Made by a program: the position numbers and the translations under genes. DNA of 64,000 bases from Acanthopleura granulata (lineage: Eukaryota; Mollusca; Polyplacophora; Chitonida; Chitonidae). The stretch covers positions 2,214,454 to 2,278,453 of the forward strand of contig JABBOT010000031.1 of NCBI GenBank assembly GCA_016165875.1, given 5' to 3'. Shown here in pieces: positions 11,101 to 23,100 of this stretch (position 1 is the stretch's first letter; each line of letters opens with the position of its first letter). The notes beneath the pieces are model-generated. The model worked only from the letters and a program-made list of their open reading frames with translations, was not told where the DNA came from and did not search any database.

Positions 11101-14100
11101 CTTGCATACATGTACTCTAATTCTTCTATTGTTGGGACGCTTGGTTTACAGTTTTTATCCAGTATACATGTATGTGTAGGATTAGTGCACAGCTCCTTTT
11201 TTCACTCCTGGTTAATCCACTTAATGAACAAAATATCCAGATCCTTACTTTTCAGAAAACTGGGAGAGTAATGGACATTTTCATATTTAGCACTTTTAAT
11301 ATCATCCTAAAAATTAGGATTACGGTACAATTAGGCTTCACTTTTTTCACATTGTTTATTTATGTGTCCTGTGATATGACATCATTTACGCAAGAAGATC
11401 TCAGTATAAGATAATTGTTGATGTGCGTGACCATATTTCTTCTTTTACATGGAATGTAATTTTACTGGCTGATTAAAGTAGTGAATGTGTTTGATCTGTT
11501 AAGAAATTACATAAAACCTGAAAAATGTATTGTTAAAATTAAAACTGAATTTCAAGAAAATATTAGTTTACTTGTGGATGAAATATGTTTGGGTTGTCTC
11601 CCCCTTGATAAAGCTGTACAGATAACATCCTGAAAGGTGTTGTGGTATTCAAGTCAGGGCTCTGTGCAGAGGCCTTTTTAAAAAGGGGAAATGTTGTACA
11701 ATTTTTTCATACATTTGGAGGAAGTTGTGAAGGTTTGTGGTGACTCTTAAAAAAAGTGTGCCTTAAGTTTTTTTTCCTTTTTTGTACGAATTTATTCAAG
11801 ATTAATGAAACTCATTTACAGGTATAATTGACATGAATCCCAGTCCGGTTGCTGCAGAATTGGCCAAGTTAGGGGAGCAGTACAACCTCCCTGTTGTGTC
11901 CTTTGCAGCCACATCAACTGAATTGAGCAACAAACTGAAATATCCAAATTTCATGCGGACCATTCAGCCTGAGAGGAAAGGACTGTCAAGGGTAAGTGTT
12001 ATAATTTTGATGCCTCGTCCATTAATTTTACGAGCCTGCAAATAGATGTCTGACAATTTTGGAAACACCACTTTGGACTAAGTGGTATGACTGTGTTGTC
12101 CATGTTATGTATTAGTGGACAAAGATCTCTTGGGTCATACCACTGTCACCAAAAGGGTGTTTAAAATTTTTATACACCCAACTTTAGATGAGTTGGTGTT
12201 ACAAGTCTGACTGTTCATCTGTCTGGGTCCATCTACACTTATATCCAAGCTACAACTGCAGCTGTTTTTCATGGGGAGTGTTGCTAACTTGATTGCCCTC
12301 CCCCTATATGTATTGTCTAACAAAGAAATTCAACTCCAATCTACATCTCCTACTGTTTTCTATGTCATTTATATCCTGTACATGTAGGCCTGACTGACCC
12401 TGGGTTCTGTTTGGTTTCCTCCCACAACAATGTTGCCCAGCATTGTGTGAGTGAAATATTCTTGAATATGGTGTAAAACATCAATAAAATAAATAAATAA
12501 ATGTAAGCCAGACAGGTCAGATTTGAGCATCTGCATGGTGTCAAATATTTACCTCAGCACATTTACATGTATGATGGTATTAGAATCCAGCTGTTACTTT
12601 CGGCTACATTTTCAGGCTGTGAATGAGGTCCTGCGCCACTTGAAGTGGTCGTACATCACAGTGGTGTACACAGACGACCCCAGAGCTGTCAAGTACTATC
12701 AGGAATTCCTGCAGAACGTGGGCGGGTCGGGCGTGTGCGTGGGATCTGCAGTCCGCCTGTCGCATGACGACACCAGCATGGCCTCCATGAACACGACCCT
12801 GAGCCGGCTTCTCCAAGCCGGCGCCACTGGTGTCGTGTTCTTCGGAAAACCAGAAGTCGCGGAGAGTCTCTTGAAGGCTGCGAACGGCTACACCAATGCC
12901 GGACGACTGCAGTGGATATTTGCCGACAGCATCAGCATTAGCTCCCTTTTCCCGGGTTTAACCTACCCGCGAGGGATCATCGCCGTGCAGCCGTTTGCCC
13001 GTACCATGGCAGAGTTTGAGGACCACTGGATACGGCTGAATGAGACCTCTCCTCCACTGGACGATCCCTGGTTTGCTGAATGGTACATGACCGAATACCA
13101 GTGTAACCTGCCCTCAATGAACATGGGGTACCCTCAAACATGCTCGGTCATCGGCGAAACACCCAAGCGCTCCAGATTTGTGCAGGGGCGTCTAGTAGAG
13201 CCAGCTGTCCTGGCTGTGTATACGTACGCCCGCGCTCTGCGCAACGCCCACTCCAACTTGTGTGGGGGCGTTCCTGGGATGTGCCCCCGTCTCCAGGCTC
13301 TAACCACAGAGCAGTTTTACCAGTACATGAAAAAGGTAAATTTCACATTCCTGGCCATGGAGAGAGTGCCCAGTTTGTCCACGCCCAACTCTCAGCCCTA
13401 TTTAGCCCCATTGAGGCTCCAGTTTGATCGTAACCTTGACATCGTCAACTCTGCCTACAAGATCTTCAATTTCAACAAACAGCAGGGGATTTACAAATTC
13501 ATACAGGTAAGTGTTACAGAAAATTCTGCAGACCAAGTGTTATGTCTGGAAAACAGACCATGATGACTCATCTGTACATTTATTTTGATGAGTGTTTTAG
13601 GCACCATGGTTTATTTATTTCATTGTTTCTGATTGGTTTAGACTCTTCACACCTTTTTTAACTTATGAAGATTTCTCGAGTCTCGAACAAGAAAAGAAAA
13701 TATATGCTTTTAACTGATACATTCAGAGTCCTAGGCAGGCAATTTTTCATACATGGACCCTTACAGGGCATAAAAAGTCCATATCACCATTAAGAGGACT
13801 GGGAAAGTTGACAAAAGGTGGGAATCTTGATTGATTTGATGTTGAAAATTTGTGACTTAATACATCTCACTCAATAAGCATCCTTGCTATTAAGTTGCAT
13901 GTTTAGTCTATTTGCATGTTTTTGCAAGCTAGACACGGTTCCATAGTTTTAGGCCATGCTTCAAAAATTCTTTGTTCTGGATAACAATCCCATCACACAA
14001 AGATATGGTTGGTGGGTAGGGAAATTTTTTTGAATTCTTTCCAATGAAATGATTAAGGATTTTAAAGAAATTCTATGGAGGGAATATAAAAGAGAAATTC

Positions 14101-17100
14101 CATCTAATGCCCAGTAAAAACTTCAGAGGAGATCCCTTTTTTGGAGGGTTGTTCTGGTTACCACCATATTTCTAATGATGTCTTTTGGCCTAAGTTATAG
14201 GACTCCTGATGGGCACCTGATGTAAAAGCAGCTGTATTTGACAGAAAAATTTTCATTATGAGCCATAATTGCATGCCTCTGGGAAATACCTAGGCTACTT
14301 CTTCTAGAAAGTAAATGTCAAAGGAAATATGTGCAGCGTTAAATCCATTGATACAACAGAACATGGCAGGAAGGGTTAACCAGAGGACCATTGAAAACTG
14401 TATCTAAAATATGTGTCTTTTTTTTTTACATTTTTTTTTTCACCAAGAAAGGTGCATTTACTTTCTAGATATTGAGTTTGTACATATATGGTGGGCTTTA
14501 TGGACCATCACACCAATATCATGGTGTGCGTTTCTGTATGTCCAGTGTTGGAAAGTTTGCTAGAAGCACGCCAAAGGACAATGGTTTATGCAGGGCATCT
14601 CAATCTTCAGTATAAAACTGGCAATCACTCATATTGTAAGTGAAAAGCATTATTATAATAAGTCAGCTAAGGTAAACAAACAAATGCAATTCCAGAATTC
14701 TGCTTTTGATTTCTGTGCAGGTTGCCACAGTTCTGGGAACGAATGAACCAGTTGTGTTTTCTGGACTCCAGATGTTTGATGAAACACGCACAAATATACT
14801 GAGAACTCCCTTAAAATCCTCTTGCCCGAACAGTGCCGGCTGTGCTGATCTCTGCCAGGGTCCAGAGTATCAAGCTAAGTATCTTTTTCTGGACGGTGAC
14901 ATCATCTTGAATGGAATCTTTAGTGTGCATCGTGACGGGCCGACACCACTCACGTGCGGGCCTCTGTCAGAGTTCAGTCCCCTGATTGTCGAGGCGATGA
15001 AGTGGGCAATCGAGAATAAAGCCCCAGGGCACCTGAATAGTGGTGTCAAATTGGGAATGCTTGCCTTCGACGATTGTCAGAGTTCACTCATTGGCAAGAA
15101 TTTGGCGTATGGTGCTTCTTCAGGGATGATGCGAATCGAGGATGGAACAGGAAGTTTGCTGGACCCACAGAAAATAGAAGGTTACCTCGCGGCCGCATCT
15201 TCAAGTCGAACAATAGACTTTTCCGAGTTCATAAACCGTGTCCGTAAGCCTCAGATATCATACGCAGCCACCAGCCCTGCTTTGTCCAATCAGAGAGAGT
15301 TTCCGTATTTTCTTCGCACCATTCCTTCGGACACATCACAGATTCGAGCCATTGTCATGATGTTGAAATTGCTTGGCTGGCGTAACATCCAGGCCGTTCA
15401 GGATTCAACCTCTTATGGACGAGATGGAATCAACGAGTTGAAGCGAATCGGAGCACAGGAAGGCATCTGTGTTGTAGCAGTCCATGAAGCAGAAACAGAT
15501 GGAAGCATGACAGATATCGTGGAGCGTTTGCGAGCAAGACCCTGGTCGCAGCCTGTAGTACTGTACATGCAGAGTCGAGCGATCAAAGACTTCTTAAGGG
15601 CGTACAACAGCTCTGGTGCCAAGGGCGAATTTGTTTTGGTTGGTCCAGAGACTTGGGGCAAAAACAAGGAGATCTTGGCTGGAATGGGTGATGTTGCAGA
15701 GGGCTCACTAACTGTTCAGCCAGTGGATTTGGTTTTTAATGGCTTCAAAACGTATCTGGCAGGCCTCGATGTACGTACATATCTCACCAACCCTTGGTTT
15801 GCTGAGCAGTATGAGATGCTGAACAACTGTAGCATTGATTCGCGGAACCCGATGTACCCAACCCCTTGTCCGGACGGCCCCATTGTCCACAACAACATGG
15901 ATCTGGATGTGTACAGTCAGTACACAATTGCCGCTGTCGAGACGTTCGCCATCGGCCTTCAGAAGACCTTGGAATTTTTCTGTGGGGTAGGATATCAAGG
16001 GGTTTGCAGTCAGTTCATCACGGCCAGTAATAAGATTGACATGCTGATGAAGAGTATCGAAGAAGCAACATTTCCCGACGACCGGCAACCAAAGAACAGG
16101 GAGTTTGAATTCTATGAACGTTCAGGGAATGTTGAATTTATAGTTTACAGTGTGTCCGGGCTTGGGCAAGACTACCAACAGGTAAGAAGGGAAAAAAGAC
16201 ATTAGGTCTACATTCAAAGTATCTGTCTGGGCATAATGTACCCAATAATTCCTTTTTTCATGGATTTGAAAGTATAAATTATGATGGATTATATAATGCT
16301 GATAATTATTAGGGTGTTCCCTGGTTGATCTGAACATACTTAAACAGTGTAAAATTAGCCTTCATTCTGTTTTTGCCTACGTGTTACTAAGACATCAGAT
16401 TTCCCATTCAAAGCCATTACAGATGGTCATGGCTTTGCTCGTTTTCCTTCCACAATAATGTTCATCCCATAAGTGTATTTTTATATAATTTCCACGTGTA
16501 AGAGAAAATATTTTGAGTACAGCACAATGCACCGATAAAGGAGTAAGTTTATTGTACATGCTTGTTCAGTATTAAACTAGAACACTTCATAGAAATTTTC
16601 TAGTACATGTGAAAGTTTTTATTGTTCATATTTCAGATTGCCACATACAAACCAAAGGAAAATGTCTTGGAACTTGTGGGAAGTTTGCAGAACAACATTG
16701 ACAGCATCACTCTGCCAGATCCAAATAAACGCCCCAATGACTGGAAGGCCGAATGCCCTGGGCTTTGTCTGGAGTGTATGTACATGTTTTCCCATCAACC
16801 CTACATGTACGAGCCAGGGGACATTGTTCTACCTGCTGTGTTCGACATTCGCAAGTCTGGGGAATTCCCCTTCTCCTGCGGAACTGACCTGACCGACAAT
16901 GGCTTCCTGATAACTGAGGCTTTTGCCTTTGCTGTCGACAAGGTTAATGAGGGCACAGGCCCTGTAAAACTTAATGCTGGCCGGCTTGGACGACTCGCCT
17001 TTGATGGCTGCAGCAACCCGACAAGAACGAAACAGCTGGTCACAAGTTTTGTTGGCTTCAGCGGGCTTGGGATGGAAAAGTTGACCTCTGACCCCCACCC

Positions 17101-20100
17101 TGGCTGGATGACCTTCAGCAATGAGGGTACACTAGAAGTTGTTGACGTTCTTCAAAATCTTGGCATTCCATTGGTCAGTCCAGGTGCGACCTCGCCACTT
17201 TTGAACAGCAAACTCCAACCTCCAGGAACTTTTTATAGAACAGTACCTTCAGATAGCAAGATTGCCATGGCACTTCTGCAGATTGCCAAAGAGATGGGAT
17301 TCAATTACACGGTCACTGTGAATGCTCCAGATTCAGCAAGCCGTGGTCTTAAGAACGAGTTCAAGCAAATGGCCAAAGACTATGGAGTCTGCATCGCTGC
17401 ATCTTATGAATTTGTTGTGGACGGAACAGGCGATACCATCCTGAAAACGGTCATGAGTCACAACACAGATGTCGTCTTTGTCTTCACCGAGTCTCTCTCC
17501 GACTTGGAGAGCCTTCTGGTTTCCAAGGCGAAAAATAGACAGTATCAGAACGTTGTGTTTCTGACCAACCGTGACTTGCAGCAGCTCATCGAGACTCTGG
17601 ACACTGCCACGATTGTCAGTGCCAAGAATTCCATCTCGGTGGATCTGGAGGGAATAATAATCGATGACCTTGACACAAGGTTGAAGGCTCAATACAATGA
17701 CCCTCTCCGGGATCATGGAAACCCCTGGTTCAGAGAACATTTCCAGAATCGCTTCAAGTGCAGTTTTCCAGGAGACACGACGTATCTCAGTGGATGCAAC
17801 AGACAGACAGCTGTGTTCGAGCAAGGGAGATGGGCCTTCCCAGTAGTGGACGCTGTGTTTTCCTATTCACAGGCAGTTCATCGCACCTTGCAAGAGAAGT
17901 GCGGCACAAACTACACGACCGTTTGCCAGTCCTTCATCAGAGCAGCTGACGTACAGTCCCGAATCCTGGCCAACTTGGCTCCAGTCAACTACCTGTACCC
18001 GACAAACCAACGATTTAGCTTCATCAACCGGGAATCAAGCCGAAACATCAGAGCTTTGAGAGTTAAGGATGACTTCACTACTGAAGAAGTGAGTATATGA
18101 AATCATTTTCTAATAATGTTTGAAAATGTCAGGCCACAGTTATGTTTTGGGGTCAAGATTTCTAAATAGACTGACTTCACTACTCTCACTGAAGAAAACT
18201 TATTCCTGGTAATATTTGAAGAATTCAAGGCACAATCAAATGCTTTTCCATGCTAACCCTGGTTCTAGTTTCTAAATACAGAGGGGCAATTGTCCCTGAC
18301 TGCAGAGGGGTGCAACTTGAGCCAGGTCTTTCTGGCAGGATTCTGGTTGCAGATTCTGTTTATTTTTTTTTTTTCTCTGTTCCAATTTTCTTCAGGGATG
18401 TGCCAGTGTTTAGAGCACTTGTAGTAAACTCAGTTATCTCAGTGATTGACAGAGACCCTAGGCCATCCTTACAAGTATGTTTGCTGGGAGTAACCTGACC
18501 AACCCTTCAACAAAGGGCCAACACTTAAGTTTTTATTGGAATTTTGACGAAAGCGTTTTCTCCATGTTAATTTCTTTAAAATCCCTATATTTTTCAAGAG
18601 CCAAAAAAAAAAAAGAATTCCAAAATTCCCGATTTTTTCTCATAGGGTCAGGTTATGTCCAACAAACAGTTGTTTTAGCAGACTACATATAATGCCTGCA
18701 AAAGTTCTTTGTTTTATGTACTCTAATTTTAACATACAATGAATGCAAGATGTACTTTGAGTTAATCTGATAAACATCTTTTTCCTTTCTACTTTTTTCA
18801 GCTTGGAAGACTAAACCAGGATGGCAGTATTAAAGAAAATTTGGCTTCAAATTTGCGAGCGAGGAATCCAATGTATGGAAACGTCCGGGATCAGTGCACC
18901 GGCCAGTGTTCACAGTGTGAGGTGGCCAGTGAAACCAGCGACAGATTTACATACTTGAACGCTGACATTTTCATCGGAGGTAAAAAATAAAATCAAGACT
19001 GGTAATTAAGCTGGGGTTTTCAACCCACACTCTGCCCAGTTTCCTCCCACATAAAGAGCACATGTTCCTTTCAGTTATTGCCTTTGTCAGGTGTAATAAA
19101 GACAGCAAAATATAAAGATGATGATGGAAATGGAAAATGTAAGTAATCATCATTTGAAAGCTCAAATGAAGTGCATTTATCTTCTTTTTTTTTTTTAGTG
19201 TCTTGAGTGAAATTCACTTTTTTGAGATAGGGTGCCTAGTCCCACACCGCTACCAACTGTATTACCAGACCAAAATGGAAACAGATCTCTTACAGTGCAC
19301 TTACATGGAGTGAATTACAATTTACATATACATGGACATGTTCCATAATTCTTAGTTTTCAGACAGGTTTTCAGGCTTTACACTAGGAGTTAGAAATTTT
19401 GGGGGTAGGGGTAACCCTTTCATCAGTCCTTTCCACTGTTATGCGAAAGATCAGACCTTCATTGTGGCAGGTGGTGGGGGTGGGGGATATTTGAGTGTCT
19501 CTGGATAATTAGATTGTTCGAAACATTAGAAGAATTATGTGAAGACCTTTCCGTGAGGCGCAGTTCTTTTATTTTTGACCCATTCAGTGTTTAGAAAGCA
19601 ACTGCTATCTACGTCAGGAGAATACATCAGTATTGAATATTACAAAAGTAACACCTTCAAGGTTTAAGTTATTATCTTCCTTTCCTCAGGACTGTTCGAC
19701 ATCCACAAGGCAGGACCTACTCCGTTCACGTGTGGAAACATCAACAAGAAACATGGTTTTGCCCTGCTGGAAGCTTTCAACTTTGCTCTGGAATATGTCA
19801 ATAACAAGACTGGCCAGTTCAGCAACATTTTGAGGGGAATTCGCTTTGGCGGCGCCGCATTCGATGTCTGCCAACAACCCGACCGTGCCGGTAACATAGT
19901 TGCAAACATCCACAGCGGAAACCGTCCCCTGGTGGTGAACAACCAAGTCATTGACCCCGAGCGATTTGACGTTTACATAGGACCGTTTGACACGGAGTCG
20001 TCGATCCGTGTGGCGGATGTTTTGGACGTAATGGGAATCCCTCAGGTCAGCTACGGAGCTACAAGTCTGGAGCTACGCAACGCACGCGACTATCGTTACT

Positions 20101-23100
20101 TCCTGCGATCCGTACCAGCCGATGACAAGCAAGCCCGTGCTTTGATCTCGTACTTGAAGTTCGCCCGTATCAACTATGTTCAGGTCATTAACACTTTTAA
20201 CAGCGTTGGCGAGAGGGGCCGCCAGGAGTTTCTGAGATTGGCATACCTCAACAAGATCTGTGTGGCCCAAAACATCACTGTCGGCATGGATGGCTCCGTT
20301 GACAGCCAGGAAGCTGCGGAGGCAGTGGCCAGGCTGGAACGCCACAATCGTGCTACAACTGTCATCCTGTTCGTGGACGAGACACAAGTCATTCTCCAAG
20401 CAATCGAAAAAAACCCAGCGATCGGAGGCAAGTATCTGGTGATTGGTACAGACAAGTGGGGAGCTGATCCAGACATGCTGATTGGTCTAAACCGCACTCT
20501 CACCAGGGCTGTGACTTTTGACATCGAAACGGCAGACGTACCAGAATTTGATCGCTACCTGGAGATGAAGAATCCGTCGACATACAACACAAACCCATGG
20601 TTTGATGAATACTATGAGGCGGCCTTCGGCTGTCAGATTTTAGGGTCTGGCACACAGAAATGTCCAGGTACACTTGGGATCTCCCGCTCACCAAATTACC
20701 TCCAGGACCCATATGCCCTGTACGTTATTAATGCAGTATTCTCAGTGGCCATCGGAGTCCACCACGCACTTGAGGAGCATTGTGGACAAGGCTACCGCTT
20801 CGCTTGTGACAATTTCAGAATCAGTGGAGAACGGCGGCAGATGATATTGAGCGGGATGAGGAAAGCGAGATTCACAGACTGGACAGGCCAGCCCTTCTAC
20901 TTCACCCCAGGGGGTGAAAGTGACCGTGGCTACCATATATATGAAGTCCAGTTTGACAGCATCCTTAAAACTTATGTGTATGAAGATGTAAGTACTCTTT
21001 AACAGGTTTTTTTAAGAAAATGTCCCTGCAATCACACCATGCACAGTCCAAGCGACCACACCACACAGTGGCTGCAGCCACACCCCACCTCCAGCACCTT
21101 CAGCCCCTTCAGCCATCCAACATGCAGTCCCTGCAGCCACAACACGCAATCCCTCCATCCACACCACACGCAGACCCTGCAGCCAAACCACACGCAGCCC
21201 AAGTGGCCACACCACATGCAGTCCAATCGGCCACACCACACAGTGGCTGCAACCACGCCCCACTTCCAGTGCCTGCAGCCATCCAACGTGCAGTCCCTGC
21301 AACCACACCACACACAATCCCTCCAACCACACCACATGCAGTCCCTGCAGCTACACCGCATGTAGTCCCTGCAGCCACACCACAGTGCCACAGCTAGCCC
21401 ACCCACAGTCCTTGCAGCCACCCTTCTCACAATCCGTGCAGCCATCCAACACACATTGCCACAACCATCCTACCTGCAGTTCCTGCAGCCACACTGCACA
21501 CAGTCCCTGCAGCCACCCCATGTACAATGCCTGCAGCCATCCCACCTGCAGTCCTCGCACCCACCCAACACACACTCCCTGCAGCCACGCCGCACATACA
21601 CTCTCTGTATCCAGGACACACAGTGGCTGCAACCACGCCCCACTTCCAGTGCCCGCAGCCATCCAACGTGCAGTCCCTGCAACCACACCACACACAATCC
21701 CTCCAACCACACCACATGCAGTCCCTGCAGCTACACCGCATGCAGTCCCTGCAGCCACACCACAGTTCCACAGCTAGCCCACCCACAGTCCTTGCAGCCA
21801 CCCTTCTCACAATCCGTGCAGCCATTCAACACACATTGCCACAACCATCCTACCTGCAGTTCCTGCAGCCACACTGCACACAGTCACTGCAGCCACCCCA
21901 TGTACAATGCCTGCAGCCATCCCACCTGCAGTCCTCGCACCCACCCAACACACACTCCCTGCAGCCACGCCGCACATACACTCTCTGTATCAGGACACAC
22001 AGTGGCTGCAACCACGCCCCACTTCCAGTGCCTGCAGCCATCCAACGTGCAGTCCCTGCAACCACACCACACACAATCCCTCCAACCACACCACATGCAG
22101 TCCCTGCAGCTACACCGCATGCAGTCCCTGCAGCCGCACCACAGTGCCACAGCTAGCCCACCCACAGTCCTTGCAGCCACCCTTCTCACAATCCGTGCAG
22201 CCATCCAACACACATTGCCACAACCATCCCACCTGCAGTCCTCGCACCCACCCAACACACACTCTCTGCATCCAGGACACACAATCCCTGCAGCCAGCAC
22301 ATACACATTCATAACTTGAGAATACCTTTTTGAGAATTTTATATGTACTGTGAGGATACATACCAAATATTTTTCTTGTAAAAATACGTATATACCTAAT
22401 ATTAAATTTACAGAAAATTTAGTTAGGTGTGTATGCAATTTAGCATGTTTATTTTTTGGCTCGTGCTTGATTTATTTCCCTCTTTCCTCTAGGTTGGAAG
22501 CTACAATGACACCCACTTCTTGAAGATCGATGCAGCCTACAGCATGGAGCATCATTCCACCTGTAACACAGAGATGCCTGGCGATTGTCTTGAGTGTCAG
22601 TTCCCGACATATCAGCCGTCACGCTACATGCTAAAACACTCCACGGAAGACCTGAACGTAGTGGCAGTGCTAAACGTCCACAAAGCGGGTTCTAATCCAC
22701 TAGAATGTGGAGAAATTAATATGGACACAGGGTTCCAGAACCTTCTGGCATTTTTCTACGCCATCGACATGGTCAATAGGAACGCAGATGCCGTGCTGAC
22801 GTCAACGCTCAAACTTGGAGGCCTGGCTCTGGATACTTGCTCTTCCCCTGTACAGCTGGGACAGGATCTGTACAGCCTGCTCAGCGGTGAAGGACTCTGT
22901 GGGGTCAGTGGCCGCACCGTACAAATCATTGCTCCTTCCTCGATTGTGGCCTATATCCCGGATGGAAGTTCTAACTCTATTATCACCAGCAGCATCCTTT
23001 CTCCTCGTAAGATCACTTCGTTCAGCCCGAGCGCAACGTCAGTGGAACTCAGTAACAAGGATATTCACGGCTACTTCCTGCGGACTGTTCCGCCCGATGA

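Noticed and set aside
12523..12615. Upstream part of the open frame leading into exon 5 (and similar leaders at 14706, 16622 and 24463)
   Set aside because: A strong acceptor lies at each domain start and the phase matches the previous exon, so these leaders are intron.
21032..22438. Long open frames on both strands (130-287 codons) in the CTGCAG/CA-rich region
   Set aside because: They lie in a 24-bp/380-bp nested tandem repeat in an intron; frame openness follows from the unit length and composition, and several frames are open at once.
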